From Halobacteriovorax sp. (GTDB lineage: Bacteria > Bdellovibrionota > Bacteriovoracia > Bacteriovoracales > Bacteriovoracaceae), in the NCBI GenBank assembly GCA_002720865.1, contig PBIO01000014.1, positions 929,793-993,792 of the forward strand: a DNA stretch of 64,000 nt, in the 5' to 3' direction. Both the position numbers and the translations under genes were made by a program. Position 1 is the first letter of the stretch. Each line of letters starts with the position of its first letter. The notes beneath the pieces are model-generated. The model saw only the letters and a list, made by a program, of their open reading frames with translations, searched no databases and was not told where the DNA came from. This document shows positions 32,068-41,258 of the stretch, in pieces.

Positions 32068-34260
32068 ATGGAAAACACCCATTCTAGTTGTCACGACGCA
32101 AGTAAATCAAATAGTCATAGTAGTGGAGCCAAGCTTTCAGCTGACCCGAATGCTATTTATACCTGTCCGATGCATCCTGAGGTCAGACAGGTAGGTCCTG
32201 GCAGTTGTCCTAAGTGTGGAATGGGTCTTGAACCACTGATCGCAGATGATAGTGAAAATGAAGAATTAAAGGATATGACCAAAAGATTTTGGTTGGCGGC
32301 ACTTTTTACTGTACCACTATTCATAATATCAATGGGCGATTTGTTACCAGGTCAGCCTATTTCGAAATTGCTTTCACCTAAGTTCAAGATTTATCTTGAA
32401 CTTCTTCTAGCCACTCCAGTTTGTCTATATTCAGTGTGGCCTTTTTATGTGAGGGGAATCGATTCCATAATTAGAAAAAGTCTGAATATGTTCACCTTGA
32501 TTGGTATTGGTGTAAGTGTCGCCTTTATCTATAGTTTAATTGCGACTCTGCTGCCCGGATTATTTCCAGTATCTTTTAAAGACTCTACTGGGCACGTTGC
32601 GGTTTATTTTGAGGCTGCTGGAGTTATTGTGACCTTAATACTATTAGGACAGGTTCTAGAGCTCAGGGCGAGAGATCAAACAGGTGAAGCGATAAAAAAA
32701 TTATTAGGTTTAGCTGCAAAAACTGCCAAACGTATACTAGATAACGGTGATGAGGAGGATATTCCTTTAGAGGATGTTCAGTTAAATGACAAATTAAGAG
32801 TTAGGCCCGGAGAGAAAGTTCCAGTTGATGGCATCGTAGTCGAAGGCAAAAGTAATGTAGACGAATCTATGATTTCAGGAGAGCCCATTCCTGTTGAAAA
32901 AAAGGTTGGAAGTTTAGTTGTTGGTGCAACTGTTAACGGAACTGGAAGTTTTGTTATGGAAGCGCAAAAGATTGGTGCGGACACATTGCTATCTAGAATA
33001 ATTCATATGGTAGCAGAGGCTCAAAGAAGTAAGGCTCCCATTCAGAAGTTGGCAGATATTGTGTCTGGTTACTTTGTTCCGATTGTAATACTCATAGCTG
33101 TTGCCACATTCTTCACTTGGGCAAAATTTGGCCCCGAACCATCTATGGCCTACGCCATTATAAATTCAGTAGCTGTTCTTATCATCGCTTGTCCTTGCGC
33201 TCTTGGCCTAGCGACGCCAATGTCGATTATGGTCTCTACAGGAAGAGCAGCGTCAATGGGAGTATTGTTTAAAAACGCTGAGGCAATAGAAGTCTTGCGG
33301 AAAGTTAATACTTTAGTTGTAGATAAAACTGGAACCTTAACAGAGGGCCGTCCAGAGCTTGTGACAATTCAACCAGAAGACTCTTTTAATAAAGAGTCGT
33401 TTATATCTCTAGTTGCAAGTTTAGAGAAAGGAAGTGAGCACCCATTAGCGGAAGCTATTGTTAGAGGTGCCGAAAAGTTAAGCATTGATTTAAAAGCAGT
33501 TGAAAGTTTTAATTCAGTTACTGGAAAAGGTGTCATTGGAGTGGTTGAAGGGAAGACTGTAGCTCTTGGAAATAAAGCCTTGATGAATGACGAAGGCGTA
33601 GAATTCAAGCATGCTATTGAGAATGCAGAAAATTTTCGAAAAGAAGGGCAAACAGTGATGTTTGTATCGATAGACAAAAAGTTTGCTGGTTTAATCGGTG
33701 TCGCAGACCCAATCAAAAAAACCTCAAAAGAAGCAATCGTAGAATTGCATAAAGAGGGCTTAGAAATAGTAATGTTAACGGGAGACAGTAAAACAACTGC
33801 AGAGGCAGTGGCGAGTAGTCTAGGCATTGATAAAGTCGTTGCTGAGGTTTTACCAGAGCAAAAAGTTGAGGTTGTAAACAGGTTACAGTCAGAAGGAAAT
33901 ACTGTTGCTATGGCAGGAGACGGTATTAATGATGCTCCAGCTTTAGCGAAGGCCCATGTTGGCATTGCCATGGGAACAGGTACAGATGTTGCAATGGAAA
34001 GTGCCGGAGTAACCCTTGTAAAAGGAGATTTACGAGGAATTGTTAGGGCCAGGAAACTAAGTAGAGCAACTATGGCGAATATAAAGCAAAACTTATTTTT
34101 TGCTTTTATCTACAATGCAGCGGGTGTGCCAATAGCAGCTGGATTACTTTTTCCATTTTTTGAAATTCTGCTATCCCCTATGATTGCTGCAGCGGCAATG
34201 AGCTTTAGCTCTGTCTCTGTTATAGCAAATTCTCTAAGGTTGAGAGCGACAAAAATTTAA
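32068..34260 (+). CDS. Copper-translocating P1B ATPase with N-terminal CPMHP metal-binding domain
   Basis: 730 residues. Instead of an HMA domain, the N-terminus has [15 protein letters not shown] and [10 protein letters not shown] (about 30-55), the heavy-metal-binding domain also used by Cus adaptors. The membrane part carries CPC (about 374-376, [12 protein letters not shown]), DKTGT (about 418), SEHP and GDGINDAPA. It is a P1B-1 type Cu(I)/Ag(I) exporter. Controlled by CsoR-type box 4, whereas the other ATPase at 19207 uses CueR, giving two independent inputs. Confidence 0.93.
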   Translation: MENTHSSCHDASKSNSHSSGAKLSADPNAIYTCPMHPEVRQVGPGSCPKCGMGLEPLIADDSENEELKDMTKRFWLAALFTVPLFIISMGDLLPGQPISKLLSPKFKIYLELLLATPVCLYSVWPFYVRGIDSIIRKSLNMFTLIGIGVSVAFIYSLIATLLPGLFPVSFKDSTGHVAVYFEAAGVIVTLILLGQVLELRARDQTGEAIKKLLGLAAKTAKRILDNGDEEDIPLEDVQLNDKLRVRPGEKVPVDGIVVEGKSNVDESMISGEPIPVEKKVGSLVVGATVNGTGSFVMEAQKIGADTLLSRIIHMVAEAQRSKAPIQKLADIVSGYFVPIVILIAVATFFTWAKFGPEPSMAYAIINSVAVLIIACPCALGLATPMSIMVSTGRAASMGVLFKNAEAIEVLRKVNTLVVDKTGTLTEGRPELVTIQPEDSFNKESFISLVASLEKGSEHPLAEAIVRGAEKLSIDLKAVESFNSVTGKGVIGVVEGKTVALGNKALMNDEGVEFKHAIENAENFRKEGQTVMFVSIDKKFAGLIGVADPIKKTSKEAIVELHKEGLEIVMLTGDSKTTAEAVASSLGIDKVVAEVLPEQKVEVVNRLQSEGNTVAMAGDGINDAPALAKAHVGIAMGTGTDVAMESAGVTLVKGDLRGIVRARKLSRATMANIKQNLFFAFIYNAAGVPIAAGLLFPFFEILLSPMIAAAAMSFSSVSVIANSLRLRATKI

Positions 34261-34284
34261 GACTTCAATAATAAAGAGGTTATT

Positions 34285-34533
34285 ATGAATATCAATGAAG
34301 CGAAAAACTTTTGAAAAAATCCGATTGTTTTAGTGTGCGTTTTAGCTATCGGATATTGGGTTTATACCTACCATCTTGAACATGCTCTAGGTTTCTTGCC
34401 TTATGGAATCCTATTACTCTGTCCACTTATGCACATCTTTATGCATGGAAACCACGGCCACGGAGGACATGGCCATTCACACAATGAAAACTCAGATGAA
34501 TGTGATCATAAAGATGAAGTAAAGGAGAAATAA
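34285..34533 (+). pseudogene. DUF2933 membrane protein with in-frame TGA
   Basis: ATG 34285, behind AAAGAGG, opens MNINEAKNF, then TGA at 34312-34314, then KNPIVLVCVLAIGYWVYTY and a His-rich end (HGNHGHGGHGHSHNEN). DUF2933 proteins have FW at this point, so TGG has become TGA. The only in-frame restart nearby is GTG 34333 without a ribosome site. TGA is a normal stop elsewhere here (for example at 45766). The gene is either inactivated by one base, read through, or translated weakly from GTG 34333 (66 residues). The rest of the gene is undamaged, so the change is recent or tolerated. Confidence 0.7.
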
Positions 34534-34534
34534 A

Positions 34535-35194
34535 ATGCACGGCGAATCAGGTTATGGACTATGGACTCTTGTAGTTTTAAATTCAGCAATTTTTATAATT
34601 TTTGCATTTAGCTTTGTAAAACCTAAATCTGCAACAGACTGGAGGTCTTTAGGTGCATTTTCAGCATTTATTCTAGCTCTCTTTACAGAGATGTATGGCT
34701 TTCCCTTAACAATATATTTCTTATCTGGATGGTTGAGTAAGAAATTTCCTGGATTAAATATTTTTTCACATGAAAATGGTCATATCTGGAATGCTTTTTT
34801 GGACTCCAAAATTGATCCTCATTTTCATCCTATACATATAGCGGCTAATGTCTTTATTGTTTTTGGATTTGTGATGCTATCTAGGGGTTGGAAAGTACTC
34901 CATACGGCTCAGAAAAACCATACTCTCGCGACAACTGGTCTATATGCAAAGGTAAGACATCCTCAATACATAGGTTTTATCGCAATAATGTTTGGCTTTC
35001 TACTGATGTGGCCAACTTTGCTTACTCTCGCAATGTTTCCAGTTCTTTTAGTTATGTATAACTACTTAGGAAAAAGTGAAGAGAAAAAGATGATAGAAGA
35101 ATTCGGAGAACATTACTTAGATTATAAAAGAAAGGTGCCAGCATATATACCAAAATGGAAGGACCTATTCAGCAATGAAAAAGCTAAGGTTTAA
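34535..35194 (+). CDS. ICMT-type membrane methyltransferase-like protein
   Basis: 219 residues with about five to six hydrophobic segments. The C-terminal part has LATTGLYAKVRHPQYIGFI (about 130-148) and EEKKMIEEFGEHYLDYKRKVP, the cofactor-binding region of isoprenylcysteine/phospholipid methyltransferases. Such genes often travel with copper ATPases, but their substrate is unknown. It begins one base after the DUF2933 gene. A smaller relative is at 54936. Confidence 0.83.
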   Translation: MHGESGYGLWTLVVLNSAIFIIFAFSFVKPKSATDWRSLGAFSAFILALFTEMYGFPLTIYFLSGWLSKKFPGLNIFSHENGHIWNAFLDSKIDPHFHPIHIAANVFIVFGFVMLSRGWKVLHTAQKNHTLATTGLYAKVRHPQYIGFIAIMFGFLLMWPTLLTLAMFPVLLVMYNYLGKSEEKKMIEEFGEHYLDYKRKVPAYIPKWKDLFSNEKAKV

Positions 35195-35199
35195 TTAAA

Positions 35200-35319
35200 A
35201 TGGAATTGCATGAAATAGACATCCACAACCACATAATGGGTATTAGTATAATCTCATCAGTCGTTTTTTTTGGATTGTCATTTGTGGTTTATAAAATAAT
35301 TAAAAAAAAGGATGAATAA
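35200..35319 (+). CDS. Tiny single-pass membrane peptide
   Basis: 39 residues (ATG 35200, TAA 35317-35319). MELHEIDIHNHIMG is followed by one hydrophobic stretch (ISIISSVVFFGLSFVVYKI) and a basic end (KKKDE). It begins 5 bases after the methyltransferase stop and its stop overlaps the next ATG (TAATG). This tight packing supports translation. No family is recognised. Confidence 0.55.
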   Translation: MELHEIDIHNHIMGISIISSVVFFGLSFVVYKIIKKKDE

Positions 35320-35561
35320 TGGCTGAATTCTTAGGCGACATAGCATTTATGATTGAGATTTTAGTTTTAGGATTAGGACTCGTCGTTATTCATTATGGGA
35401 AAAAGGAAAAGTCTAAACTATTAAAAACGTCTGGATATTTAATGAGTATTTTTTCAATTTTGGCTTTAATTTGTACAACTTTTTTTTATTTTAAATACTA
35501 CTTCAATGGAGATTTTGATTCAGCCTACCCAAAGAGCACTTTTTCAACAGATAATAGATAA
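35319..35561 (+). CDS. Small two-helix membrane protein
   Basis: 80 residues with two hydrophobic segments (FMIEILVLGLGLVVIHYG and YLMSIFSILALICTTFFYF) and a short polar tail. Its start overlaps the stop of the tiny peptide at 35200. No family is recognised. It belongs to the string of small membrane genes after the copper ATPase. Confidence 0.62.
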   Translation: MAEFLGDIAFMIEILVLGLGLVVIHYGKKEKSKLLKTSGYLMSIFSILALICTTFFYFKYYFNGDFDSAYPKSTFSTDNR

Positions 35562-35575
35562 AATTGGAGAAATCG

Positions 35576-36076
35576 ATGATGATGATGAATCTCGAAATAC
35601 CTAAGGTAAAAGATATAACAGTTAAGAAGGTTATTGCCTTTAAACCTGATCACGCGACATCTGACATAATTCGTATTTTTAATGAGTACAGAATCTCTTC
35701 AGCCCCTGTTGTAAATGATTCGAATGAAGTAATAGGATTTGTCTCGGAAAGTGATTCAATGAAGTGCATGGGGAATTGCCTGTTTTTTGATGAGCAAAGG
35801 AACCCTACAGTTGAATCTATAATGTCAAAAAAAATATACTCAGCTAATTCTGAATGGGATATTTTTGAGTTAGATAATTTTTTCATTAAAAACCATATTA
35901 GATCAGCCCCCGTGGTTGATAATGAAGGACATTTAATAGGAATCGTAACTCGAAGAGATGCACTACTTTCTTTACAAAGACTTCTTGAAGAAAGGTCAGA
36001 TTATAAACGAAATTTAAAAGAGCCAATTGAACTGAGTATGCACCAAAAATTAATGGTGAAGCTTAAAAATTATTAA
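35576..36076 (+). CDS. Two-CBS-domain protein
   Basis: 166 residues from ATG 35576, behind TTGGAGAAATCG; a TTG at 35564 overlaps that site. Two CBS motifs (about 12-65, RISSAPVVNDSNEVIGFVSESD, and about 80-130, HIRSAPVVDNEGHLIGIVTRRDAL) should bind an adenine nucleotide. A C-terminal basic helix follows. It is soluble and precedes a P-loop kinase-like gene by 18 bases, so the pair may sense energy state. Confidence 0.85.
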   Translation: MMMMNLEIPKVKDITVKKVIAFKPDHATSDIIRIFNEYRISSAPVVNDSNEVIGFVSESDSMKCMGNCLFFDEQRNPTVESIMSKKIYSANSEWDIFELDNFFIKNHIRSAPVVDNEGHLIGIVTRRDALLSLQRLLEERSDYKRNLKEPIELSMHQKLMVKLKNY

Positions 36077-36094
36077 TTTAAAAAAGAGTTTAAG

Positions 36095-36751
36095 ATGACT
36101 GATATCATTAAATCATTTAGCTGTGAAAAATCTTGCGATTGCGAGGTGAAATCACATGATTGTGAGCTGATTGTTCTTACTGGAGGCCCGGGAGCAGGAA
36201 AGACAGCGGTGCTGGAGTCAGTTAAGAAGGATCTTTGTGAGCACATTACAATTATGCCTGAGGCGGCAAGTATTGTCTTTGGTGGTGGATTTTGGCGTCT
36301 AAGTAGTATAAGTGCTCAGATGGCATCTCAAAGAGCAATTTTTCACATACAAAGGGAAATGGAAAACCTTGTAAAAGAGGAAAAGGAGTGGGGGCTTGGC
36401 CTTTGCGACCGAGGAAGTCTTGATGGTCTTGCATATTGGAAAGGAAGCGAAGATCAGTTCTGGAAAACCTTTAATACAAACCTAGAAAGTGAATATTCAC
36501 GTTACAAAGCTGTTATTCACCTCAGATCTCCCAGCGCTCAGAATGGATACAATCATGAAAATCCAATACGTATTGAATCAGCCGAAGAAGCTATGTTGAT
36601 TGATAATAGGATTCACGATATTTGGAAAAACCACCCTTCTTATATCATGGTCAGTAGCCAGGAAAGCTTTTTGGACAAACTCGCTTTAGCTTATAAAAGT
36701 ATAAAGGCTAATGTTCCCGATTGCTGTGGAGGTCATTTCGAAATTAGTTAA
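36095..36751 (+). CDS. P-loop nucleotide-binding protein (AAA_28 type)
   Basis: 218 residues. The Walker A is LTGGPGAGKTAVLE (about 30-43); CDRGSLDGLAYW (about 108-119) is a Walker B/DRxxxD site as in small kinases. The N-terminal 25 residues contain five cysteines (SCEKSCDCEVKSHDC), an unusual head that may bind metal, and DCCGG is near the C-terminus. Family members phosphorylate nucleotides or nicotinamide riboside, but the substrate here is unknown. Confidence 0.78.
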   Translation: MTDIIKSFSCEKSCDCEVKSHDCELIVLTGGPGAGKTAVLESVKKDLCEHITIMPEAASIVFGGGFWRLSSISAQMASQRAIFHIQREMENLVKEEKEWGLGLCDRGSLDGLAYWKGSEDQFWKTFNTNLESEYSRYKAVIHLRSPSAQNGYNHENPIRIESAEEAMLIDNRIHDIWKNHPSYIMVSSQESFLDKLALAYKSIKANVPDCCGGHFEIS

Positions 36752-36787
36752 GTTAAAAAATCATTTTCTTTTCTTCTATTCAAGTAA

Positions 36788-37684
36788 ATGAGCAGTATTA
36801 ACAAACTTCAATTCTTGACGATTATCTTTATCACTCTCGCATGGGCAGCGTGCTTTCCTTTAATTGAATTAGGGCACAGGGCTGCTCCCCCTCTGATGTT
36901 TGCAGCTTTTAGAAGTTTGATCGCTGGGCTTACTATTATTTTCCCTCTTTTATTTTTTAATAGATTTAGATTTTTTGATCTAGGGCTTTGGAAAAGCTCT
37001 TTTTATATAGCAATCACTTATACCGTCCTCGGGTTTGGAGGGATGTTTCTGGCAGACGGAAGAGTTCCTTCTGGAATAGCAACGGTATTAACCAACACTC
37101 AACCTCTTATCACGGCAGTTTTAGCTTACTTTTTTCTAAGTGAAAGCTTAAATAAGCAAAGCCTATTGGGATTACTGGTGAGTTTTTTAGGAATTCTTTT
37201 TATCGCATCTGGCAAATTTTCAGATACTTCGAGTTCAGGTAGTTTTATCGGCTTTTTATTTGTTTTGCTAGGTGCTTTTGGAACGGGAGCTGGCAATGTC
37301 TTTATGAAAAGACTTGTAGATAAGTTTGACCCTATTGTATTGATTGGTATGCAGTACGTGATCGGCTCCATGATCCTATTTCCACTGTCATATGTTTTTG
37401 AAAATAATACCCCTATCGATTGGCATCCATCTTTCTTTTGGTCTCTTATTACACTTGCTATCCCTGGAACTGCTGTCGCAACAATCCTTTGGATTAGGCT
37501 ACTTAAAAAGATTGAATTGGTTAAGTTGAACATGTTTACTTTTTTAACACCTACCTTTGGGCTCATAATCGGCTACATAGTGTTTAATGAGAGATACTTT
37601 GGTAACGATATTTTCGGGATTGTGTTAATACTACTTGGAATTTTCCTAACAATGTATAAGTCAAAAGAAGTAAAGCCGGATTAA
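36788..37684 (+). CDS. EamA/DMT-family exporter
   Basis: 298 residues with ten hydrophobic segments in two five-helix halves, each ending in a typical EamA turn (ITAVLAYFFLSESLNKQSLLGLLVSFLGI and FGLIIGYIVFNERYFGNDIFGIVLILLGI). This is the drug/metabolite transporter superfamily. The substrate cannot be told. No CsoR-type box precedes it. Confidence 0.85.
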   Translation: MSSINKLQFLTIIFITLAWAACFPLIELGHRAAPPLMFAAFRSLIAGLTIIFPLLFFNRFRFFDLGLWKSSFYIAITYTVLGFGGMFLADGRVPSGIATVLTNTQPLITAVLAYFFLSESLNKQSLLGLLVSFLGILFIASGKFSDTSSSGSFIGFLFVLLGAFGTGAGNVFMKRLVDKFDPIVLIGMQYVIGSMILFPLSYVFENNTPIDWHPSFFWSLITLAIPGTAVATILWIRLLKKIELVKLNMFTFLTPTFGLIIGYIVFNERYFGNDIFGIVLILLGIFLTMYKSKEVKPD

Positions 37685-37712
37685 CTTCAAAAAGATATAG
37701 GTACCAATAATA

Positions 37713-37868
37713 ATGAAGAAAAATAAAGTTAAAAATATTAAAAAATTCTTTATATCCGAGAGTAAAGTGAATGTTATTGTTTGTCTTATCGTTATAGCGG
37801 TATTGATCGTTCCACTTCACATACTTGGATTAAAACTGCTTGGGTACTTGTTTGGAGATATTCCTTAA
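37713..37868 (+). CDS. Small membrane peptide coupled to the next gene
   Basis: 51 residues (ATG 37713, TAA 37866-37868). A basic N-terminus (MKKNKVKNIKKF) is followed by one hydrophobic segment (VNVIVCLIVIAVLIVPLHIL). Its stop overlaps ATG 37868 (TAATG). No family is recognised, but the coupling and a coding-like composition support it. Confidence 0.52.
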   Translation: MKKNKVKNIKKFFISESKVNVIVCLIVIAVLIVPLHILGLKLLGYLFGDIP

Positions 37869-38311
37869 TGAAAAAAATATTTAGATTAATTTCGATTATT
37901 TCTATTATCAGCTTTATTCTTCATTTGATTTGGGAGTATGCCCAATGTGCCCCATTTTTCAACCACCTAAACTTAAAGCCCACTCGTCAGTCGATGCTAA
38001 TTGCAACTTTAGGAGATGTTAATCTCACATATATAGCATTTTTTGTAATATCCACGGTAAAAAGGGATTGGTTATGGGTTATGGAGCCTTGGGATAAAAA
38101 AGTTTTTCTTTCTATGTTCACTATAGCTTTGGTTTTAAGCATTGGAATTGAGTTTCGAGCACTGAGCACCGAAAGATGGAGCTATTCTTCTAGCAACCCT
38201 TTACTGTTTGACTATATTTCCATAATTCCAATTCTTCAATTATTGATACTTTTTCCTCTAAGTTTTTACCTGTCTAGGTTGGTGATAACTTTACTTAAAA
38301 ATAAAGACTAG
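37868..38311 (+). CDS. Conserved four-helix membrane protein
   Basis: 147 residues from ATG 37868; the longer frame from 37781 overlaps the small peptide gene in another frame. About four hydrophobic segments. LHLIWEYAQCAPFF near the start, IATLGDVNLTYI, and IGIEFRALSTERWSYSS form a pattern I have seen in uncharacterised bacterial membrane proteins, with no known function. Its end overlaps the converging anti-sigma-like gene by four bases. Confidence 0.65.
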   Translation: MKKIFRLISIISIISFILHLIWEYAQCAPFFNHLNLKPTRQSMLIATLGDVNLTYIAFFVISTVKRDWLWVMEPWDKKVFLSMFTIALVLSIGIEFRALSTERWSYSSSNPLLFDYISIIPILQLLILFPLSFYLSRLVITLLKNKD

Positions 38312-38838
38312 TTTGGAAGGAGCGAATTTCGAAAGTAGCTATTTAATTCAAACATTGATAATCCACCGAGGACAGCCCCGATTAACCATGCTCCTGCAGC
38401 TGTAAAATAAATATTTGCACCAAAAAGGAGAAAAAATGAAACAGCAACCATTGAAATTGAAAGAAAGTATAAAAACCTTGATGTTCTGATTTTTCTAACT
38501 TCAGATCTTTTTAAAATATAAGAAGCAAGTACAGCACCCGATCCAATAAAAAGCGCTCCACAGGCAGCAAAGCAACCATAGGTTCCAAAAGCGTAATGAA
38601 AGTAATGATAAAGCTTATGATTATTAGTCAAACTAAGCTCAAACTGTGGACAAAATAATAGAGTAAGTAAGCCAATAAATAACTGAATCACAAGTAACTT
38701 TAGGAATACTATTTTATGCTCTGGATTTAGGTCTCTATGGACAAAATCTACTATTTTTTTGCTGATGCCAGTAGGGGGCTGGTTACCTTCAGAGCTTAAA
38801 AAATCGTTATAGTCATTTTCATTATAAGGATTATTCAC
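38308..38838 (-). CDS. Polytopic membrane protein, probable anti-sigma factor
   Basis: 176 residues. A soluble N-terminal 40 residues are followed by about five hydrophobic segments. Its start overlaps the end of the ECF sigma gene by 8 bases, the usual order sigma then anti-sigma. The build is like NrsF/DUF1109-type membrane anti-sigma factors, though sequence identity cannot be judged here. It would hold the sigma factor at the inner membrane until a periplasmic signal, perhaps metal, arrives. Confidence 0.65.
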   Translation of the reverse strand: MNNPYNENDYNDFLSSEGNQPPTGISKKIVDFVHRDLNPEHKIVFLKLLVIQLFIGLLTLLFCPQFELSLTNNHKLYHYFHYAFGTYGCFAACGALFIGSGAVLASYILKRSEVRKIRTSRFLYFLSISMVAVSFFLLFGANIYFTAAGAWLIGAVLGGLSMFELNSYFRNSLLPN

Positions 38839-39361
38839 TTTGTCCTCCCAATAATTTAAGGCGAATTTTTTTTATTCCTCTAGAAATTGTTTTTCGAGCA
38901 TTAGTCTCTGTAATATTTAAAAGCTCTGAAATTTCAGAATAATCTTTGTCTGAGTAAAATCTGAGAGAAATAGCTTCCCTCTCTCTTTCACTGAGATTCT
39001 TGAATTCTTCTAAATCTATTTCAGGTAGCAGGTTTGGATCTGATACTTTTAAGTGCTCATCTTTGATCTCTTCAAACTGCACCTTTCTTTTTTTTAAATA
39101 GTCCAATAGTTCACTTTTACAAATAGTATAAAGCCACTTTCCAAGTGGGAATTTTGAATCATAATTCATACGACTTTTGTGGAACTTAATCATAATATTT
39201 TGAAATATCTCGTCTACGGAGATGTCATCAGAAACTCTCTTCTTTAAGTAGCTGTAAACTCGACCTTTGTTTCTGCTATAAATTACGTCAAATGCCATAC
39301 TTTCACCTTTTTGGTAAAGCTTCATTAGCTCTTCGTCAGATAAGTGTGAAAATGGATTCAC
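38831..39361 (-). CDS. ECF-type sigma factor
   Basis: 176 residues. Region 2 (about 8-75: LMKLYQKGESMAFDVIYSRN, DEIFQNIMIKFHKSR) and region 4 (about 120-172: LSEREREAISLRFYSDKDYSEISELLNITETNARKTISRGIKKIR) are both present with a short linker, and no region 1 or 3. It recruits RNA polymerase to a small gene set. It faces away from the Cus operon across CsoR-type box 5, so metal or envelope stress are the likely signals. Confidence 0.9.
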   Translation of the reverse strand: MNPFSHLSDEELMKLYQKGESMAFDVIYSRNKGRVYSYLKKRVSDDISVDEIFQNIMIKFHKSRMNYDSKFPLGKWLYTICKSELLDYLKKRKVQFEEIKDEHLKVSDPNLLPEIDLEEFKNLSEREREAISLRFYSDKDYSEISELLNITETNARKTISRGIKKIRLKLLGGQSE

Positions 39362-39420
39362 TTTCCCTTACTCCTAATTACGATTGAAATGGCCATTTTG
39401 TGACATTTTTATTTTCATAC

Positions 39421-39437
39421 GTACCCCCATGGGGTAT
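39421..39437. promoter_or_regulatory. CsoR-type operator 5
   Basis: GTACCCCCATGGGGTAT, between the ECF sigma gene (60 bases to its left) and the Cus operon (104 bases to its right). Confidence 0.82.
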
Positions 39438-39540
39438 AACCCCTTAAAACTACATTAATTTTACTAAAAAGATAAGTTATTTGTCACAAAACAAGAGGCT
39501 TACTCGTAATAAGAGTTAAGGCGCAATATAGGAGGCTGAA

Positions 39541-40041
39541 GTGAGGATTATAATAGCAATTCTTTGTACCATGATTTTTCAAAATTCATGGGGGCATGGT
39601 GGAGAAAATCACAGTGAAGAAAAAACAGCCTCACCTGCTGTTCATAACCAAATTGTGTCTTCAAATAAAAATCTCGAGAATATTTATAAAACAATTAACA
39701 CTAATTATAAAAAGAGAGTTAAACCGATCTTTGAAAAGTCTTGCTTTGACTGCCATTCAGGTGAAACAAATTACCCTTGGTATTACAAGATACCGGGAAT
39801 TAAGCAGTTAATTGATTCTGATATAAAAGAAGCAAAAGTCCATTTGGATTTTTCAAATGATTTCCCTTTTTTAAGTCATGAGACACCAATTAAAGATCTT
39901 AAGAGCATTTTTAATAGTCTAGAAGAAGAAAGAATGCCACCTCAAAGATATTTATGGTTCCATGGTGAAAACAACTTAACAGAGAAAGAGTTTAAAGAAG
40001 TTAAAAGGTGGATAAGTGAATCTTTGGAGGCAATGGAATGA
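39541..40041 (+). CDS. Haem-binding domain protein with one CxxCH (copy 2)
   Basis: 166 residues, GTG start at 39541 behind TAGGAGGCTGAA. The signal peptide ends at SWGHGG. The family pattern is SCFDCHSGETNYPWYYKIPG and DFPFLSH, MPPQRYLWFHG. It is a close paralogue of the protein at 5437, including the unusual HGGE(D/N)H after the signal peptide. It opens the Cus operon and overlaps the TolC gene (ATGA), so a role in the pump or in keeping copper in a given oxidation state is inferred. Confidence 0.84.
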   Translation: MRIIIAILCTMIFQNSWGHGGENHSEEKTASPAVHNQIVSSNKNLENIYKTINTNYKKRVKPIFEKSCFDCHSGETNYPWYYKIPGIKQLIDSDIKEAKVHLDFSNDFPFLSHETPIKDLKSIFNSLEEERMPPQRYLWFHGENNLTEKEFKEVKRWISESLEAME

Positions 40042-41258
40042 AGATTACGACTTTGTTAAAAGGAACCTTCATCAGTATTTTTGTAATACCTCAGTTCGCT
40101 CACTCTTATACATTCTTAGAGGCTGTTGAAAGCATTAGAAAACATGAGAGTGTTGGTGCTCTTGAAAGTAAATCAAGAGCATTAAAAGAGGAAGGTGAAA
40201 GTAGAGGTTCTTGGGGGGATCCAATGCTTAAGATAGCAGCTAAAAACTTTCCCAAAGATAGTCTAGAAGACGATGAGACTCCAATGACAGGAATAGAATT
40301 TGGGATTGCTCAAAAGATATCCTTAACCACAAAATATGGAAATATTGAAGATGCCTTCTTAGCTTTTGGTGAATCAAAAAAACAGGAGTCAGCAAATAAA
40401 GTTCAAGAACTGATTAAGTCATTGTGGGATATATTAATTGAAAATAAAAAGCTTGGTGAGGAAATCGGAATTATTAAAGAAAATATAAGCTGGATAAAAA
40501 ATATTTTGAAAGTTTCTAAACGGCTTTATGCTAACGGGAAGATATCTCAACAGGCTCTTCTAGATATACAAATTAGGAAATCAGAATTAGAAGCTCTTTT
40601 AAGCAATAAAGAATATGGATTGAAACAACAGTTAGACAAACTATCTTATGTGTTAGATTTTAAGAATAAAAGCATTGTTCATAAATCTATACCTTGGAGT
40701 ATCTTTAAAGACAAAGAATCTGAAACAACAGATCTGAAAGAATTAAGCTTGCAGTCTAGGTTGATGGCTAAATCAAAAATGCTAACGGCAAAAAAACTCG
40801 CCTATGTTCCAGACTTAACATTTTCTATTGGCTATACGAAGAGATCTAACATTGATAACAAAGGAGACTTTGTCTCTGCAATGGTTACATTCCCATTACC
40901 CCTCTCAAGTCAAAAATACTCAGGTCACTCGCAGGCTGTTTTTGAAAAAACTTCTGCTGAAAAGCAGCTAACTAACTATAGAAAGTTTAAAAGAAGTGAG
41001 CAGGAACGACTAATACATCAAATTGATAAACTTAAAGAGGAACTAAATATTTTGAAGAGTAGAACTTTGAGATTTGCTGAAAACTCGAGAAACATTACAT
41101 CAAAGTCCTATAGCCTAGGAGATTCCACTTATATTGAACTGTTACAATCAGAATTAAAGCTTCAAAGTTTATTACTAAAACGTGCCAAATTAGATGCTCT
41201 AATCCTCAAGACTAAAGCTAAGTATAAGTACTTAATTGGAGAAAAGTTATATGAATAA
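40038..41258 (+). CDS. TolC-family outer-membrane efflux protein (CusC role)
   Basis: 406 residues with a signal peptide and two long coiled-coil repeats typical of TolC (AVESIRKHESVGALESKSRALKEEG, IKNILKVSKRLYANGKISQQALLDIQIRKSELEALL). The Gly-rich strand TFSIGYTKRSN and VTFPLPL mark the barrel parts. It forms the trimeric duct of the tripartite pump with the adaptor and RND proteins that follow. Length is near the family norm. Confidence 0.85.
   Translation: MKITTLLKGTFISIFVIPQFAHSYTFLEAVESIRKHESVGALESKSRALKEEGESRGSWGDPMLKIAAKNFPKDSLEDDETPMTGIEFGIAQKISLTTKYGNIEDAFLAFGESKKQESANKVQELIKSLWDILIENKKLGEEIGIIKENISWIKNILKVSKRLYANGKISQQALLDIQIRKSELEALLSNKEYGLKQQLDKLSYVLDFKNKSIVHKSIPWSIFKDKESETTDLKELSLQSRLMAKSKMLTAKKLAYVPDLTFSIGYTKRSNIDNKGDFVSAMVTFPLPLSSQKYSGHSQAVFEKTSAEKQLTNYRKFKRSEQERLIHQIDKLKEELNILKSRTLRFAENSRNITSKSYSLGDSTYIELLQSELKLQSLLLKRAKLDALILKTKAKYKYLIGEKLYE

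Noticed and set aside
33369-33971. 200-codon reverse frame inside the copper ATPase gene
   Set aside because: It is antisense to conserved ATPase motifs (DKTGT to GDGINDAP) and has no independent signals; the same type of shadow occurs at 20751-21185 and 60372-60995.
34333-34533. Intact 66-residue protein starting at GTG 34333
   Set aside because: No ribosome site precedes the GTG, while ATG 34285 has AAAGAGG and the missing segment matches the family start; treated as one gene with a TGA.
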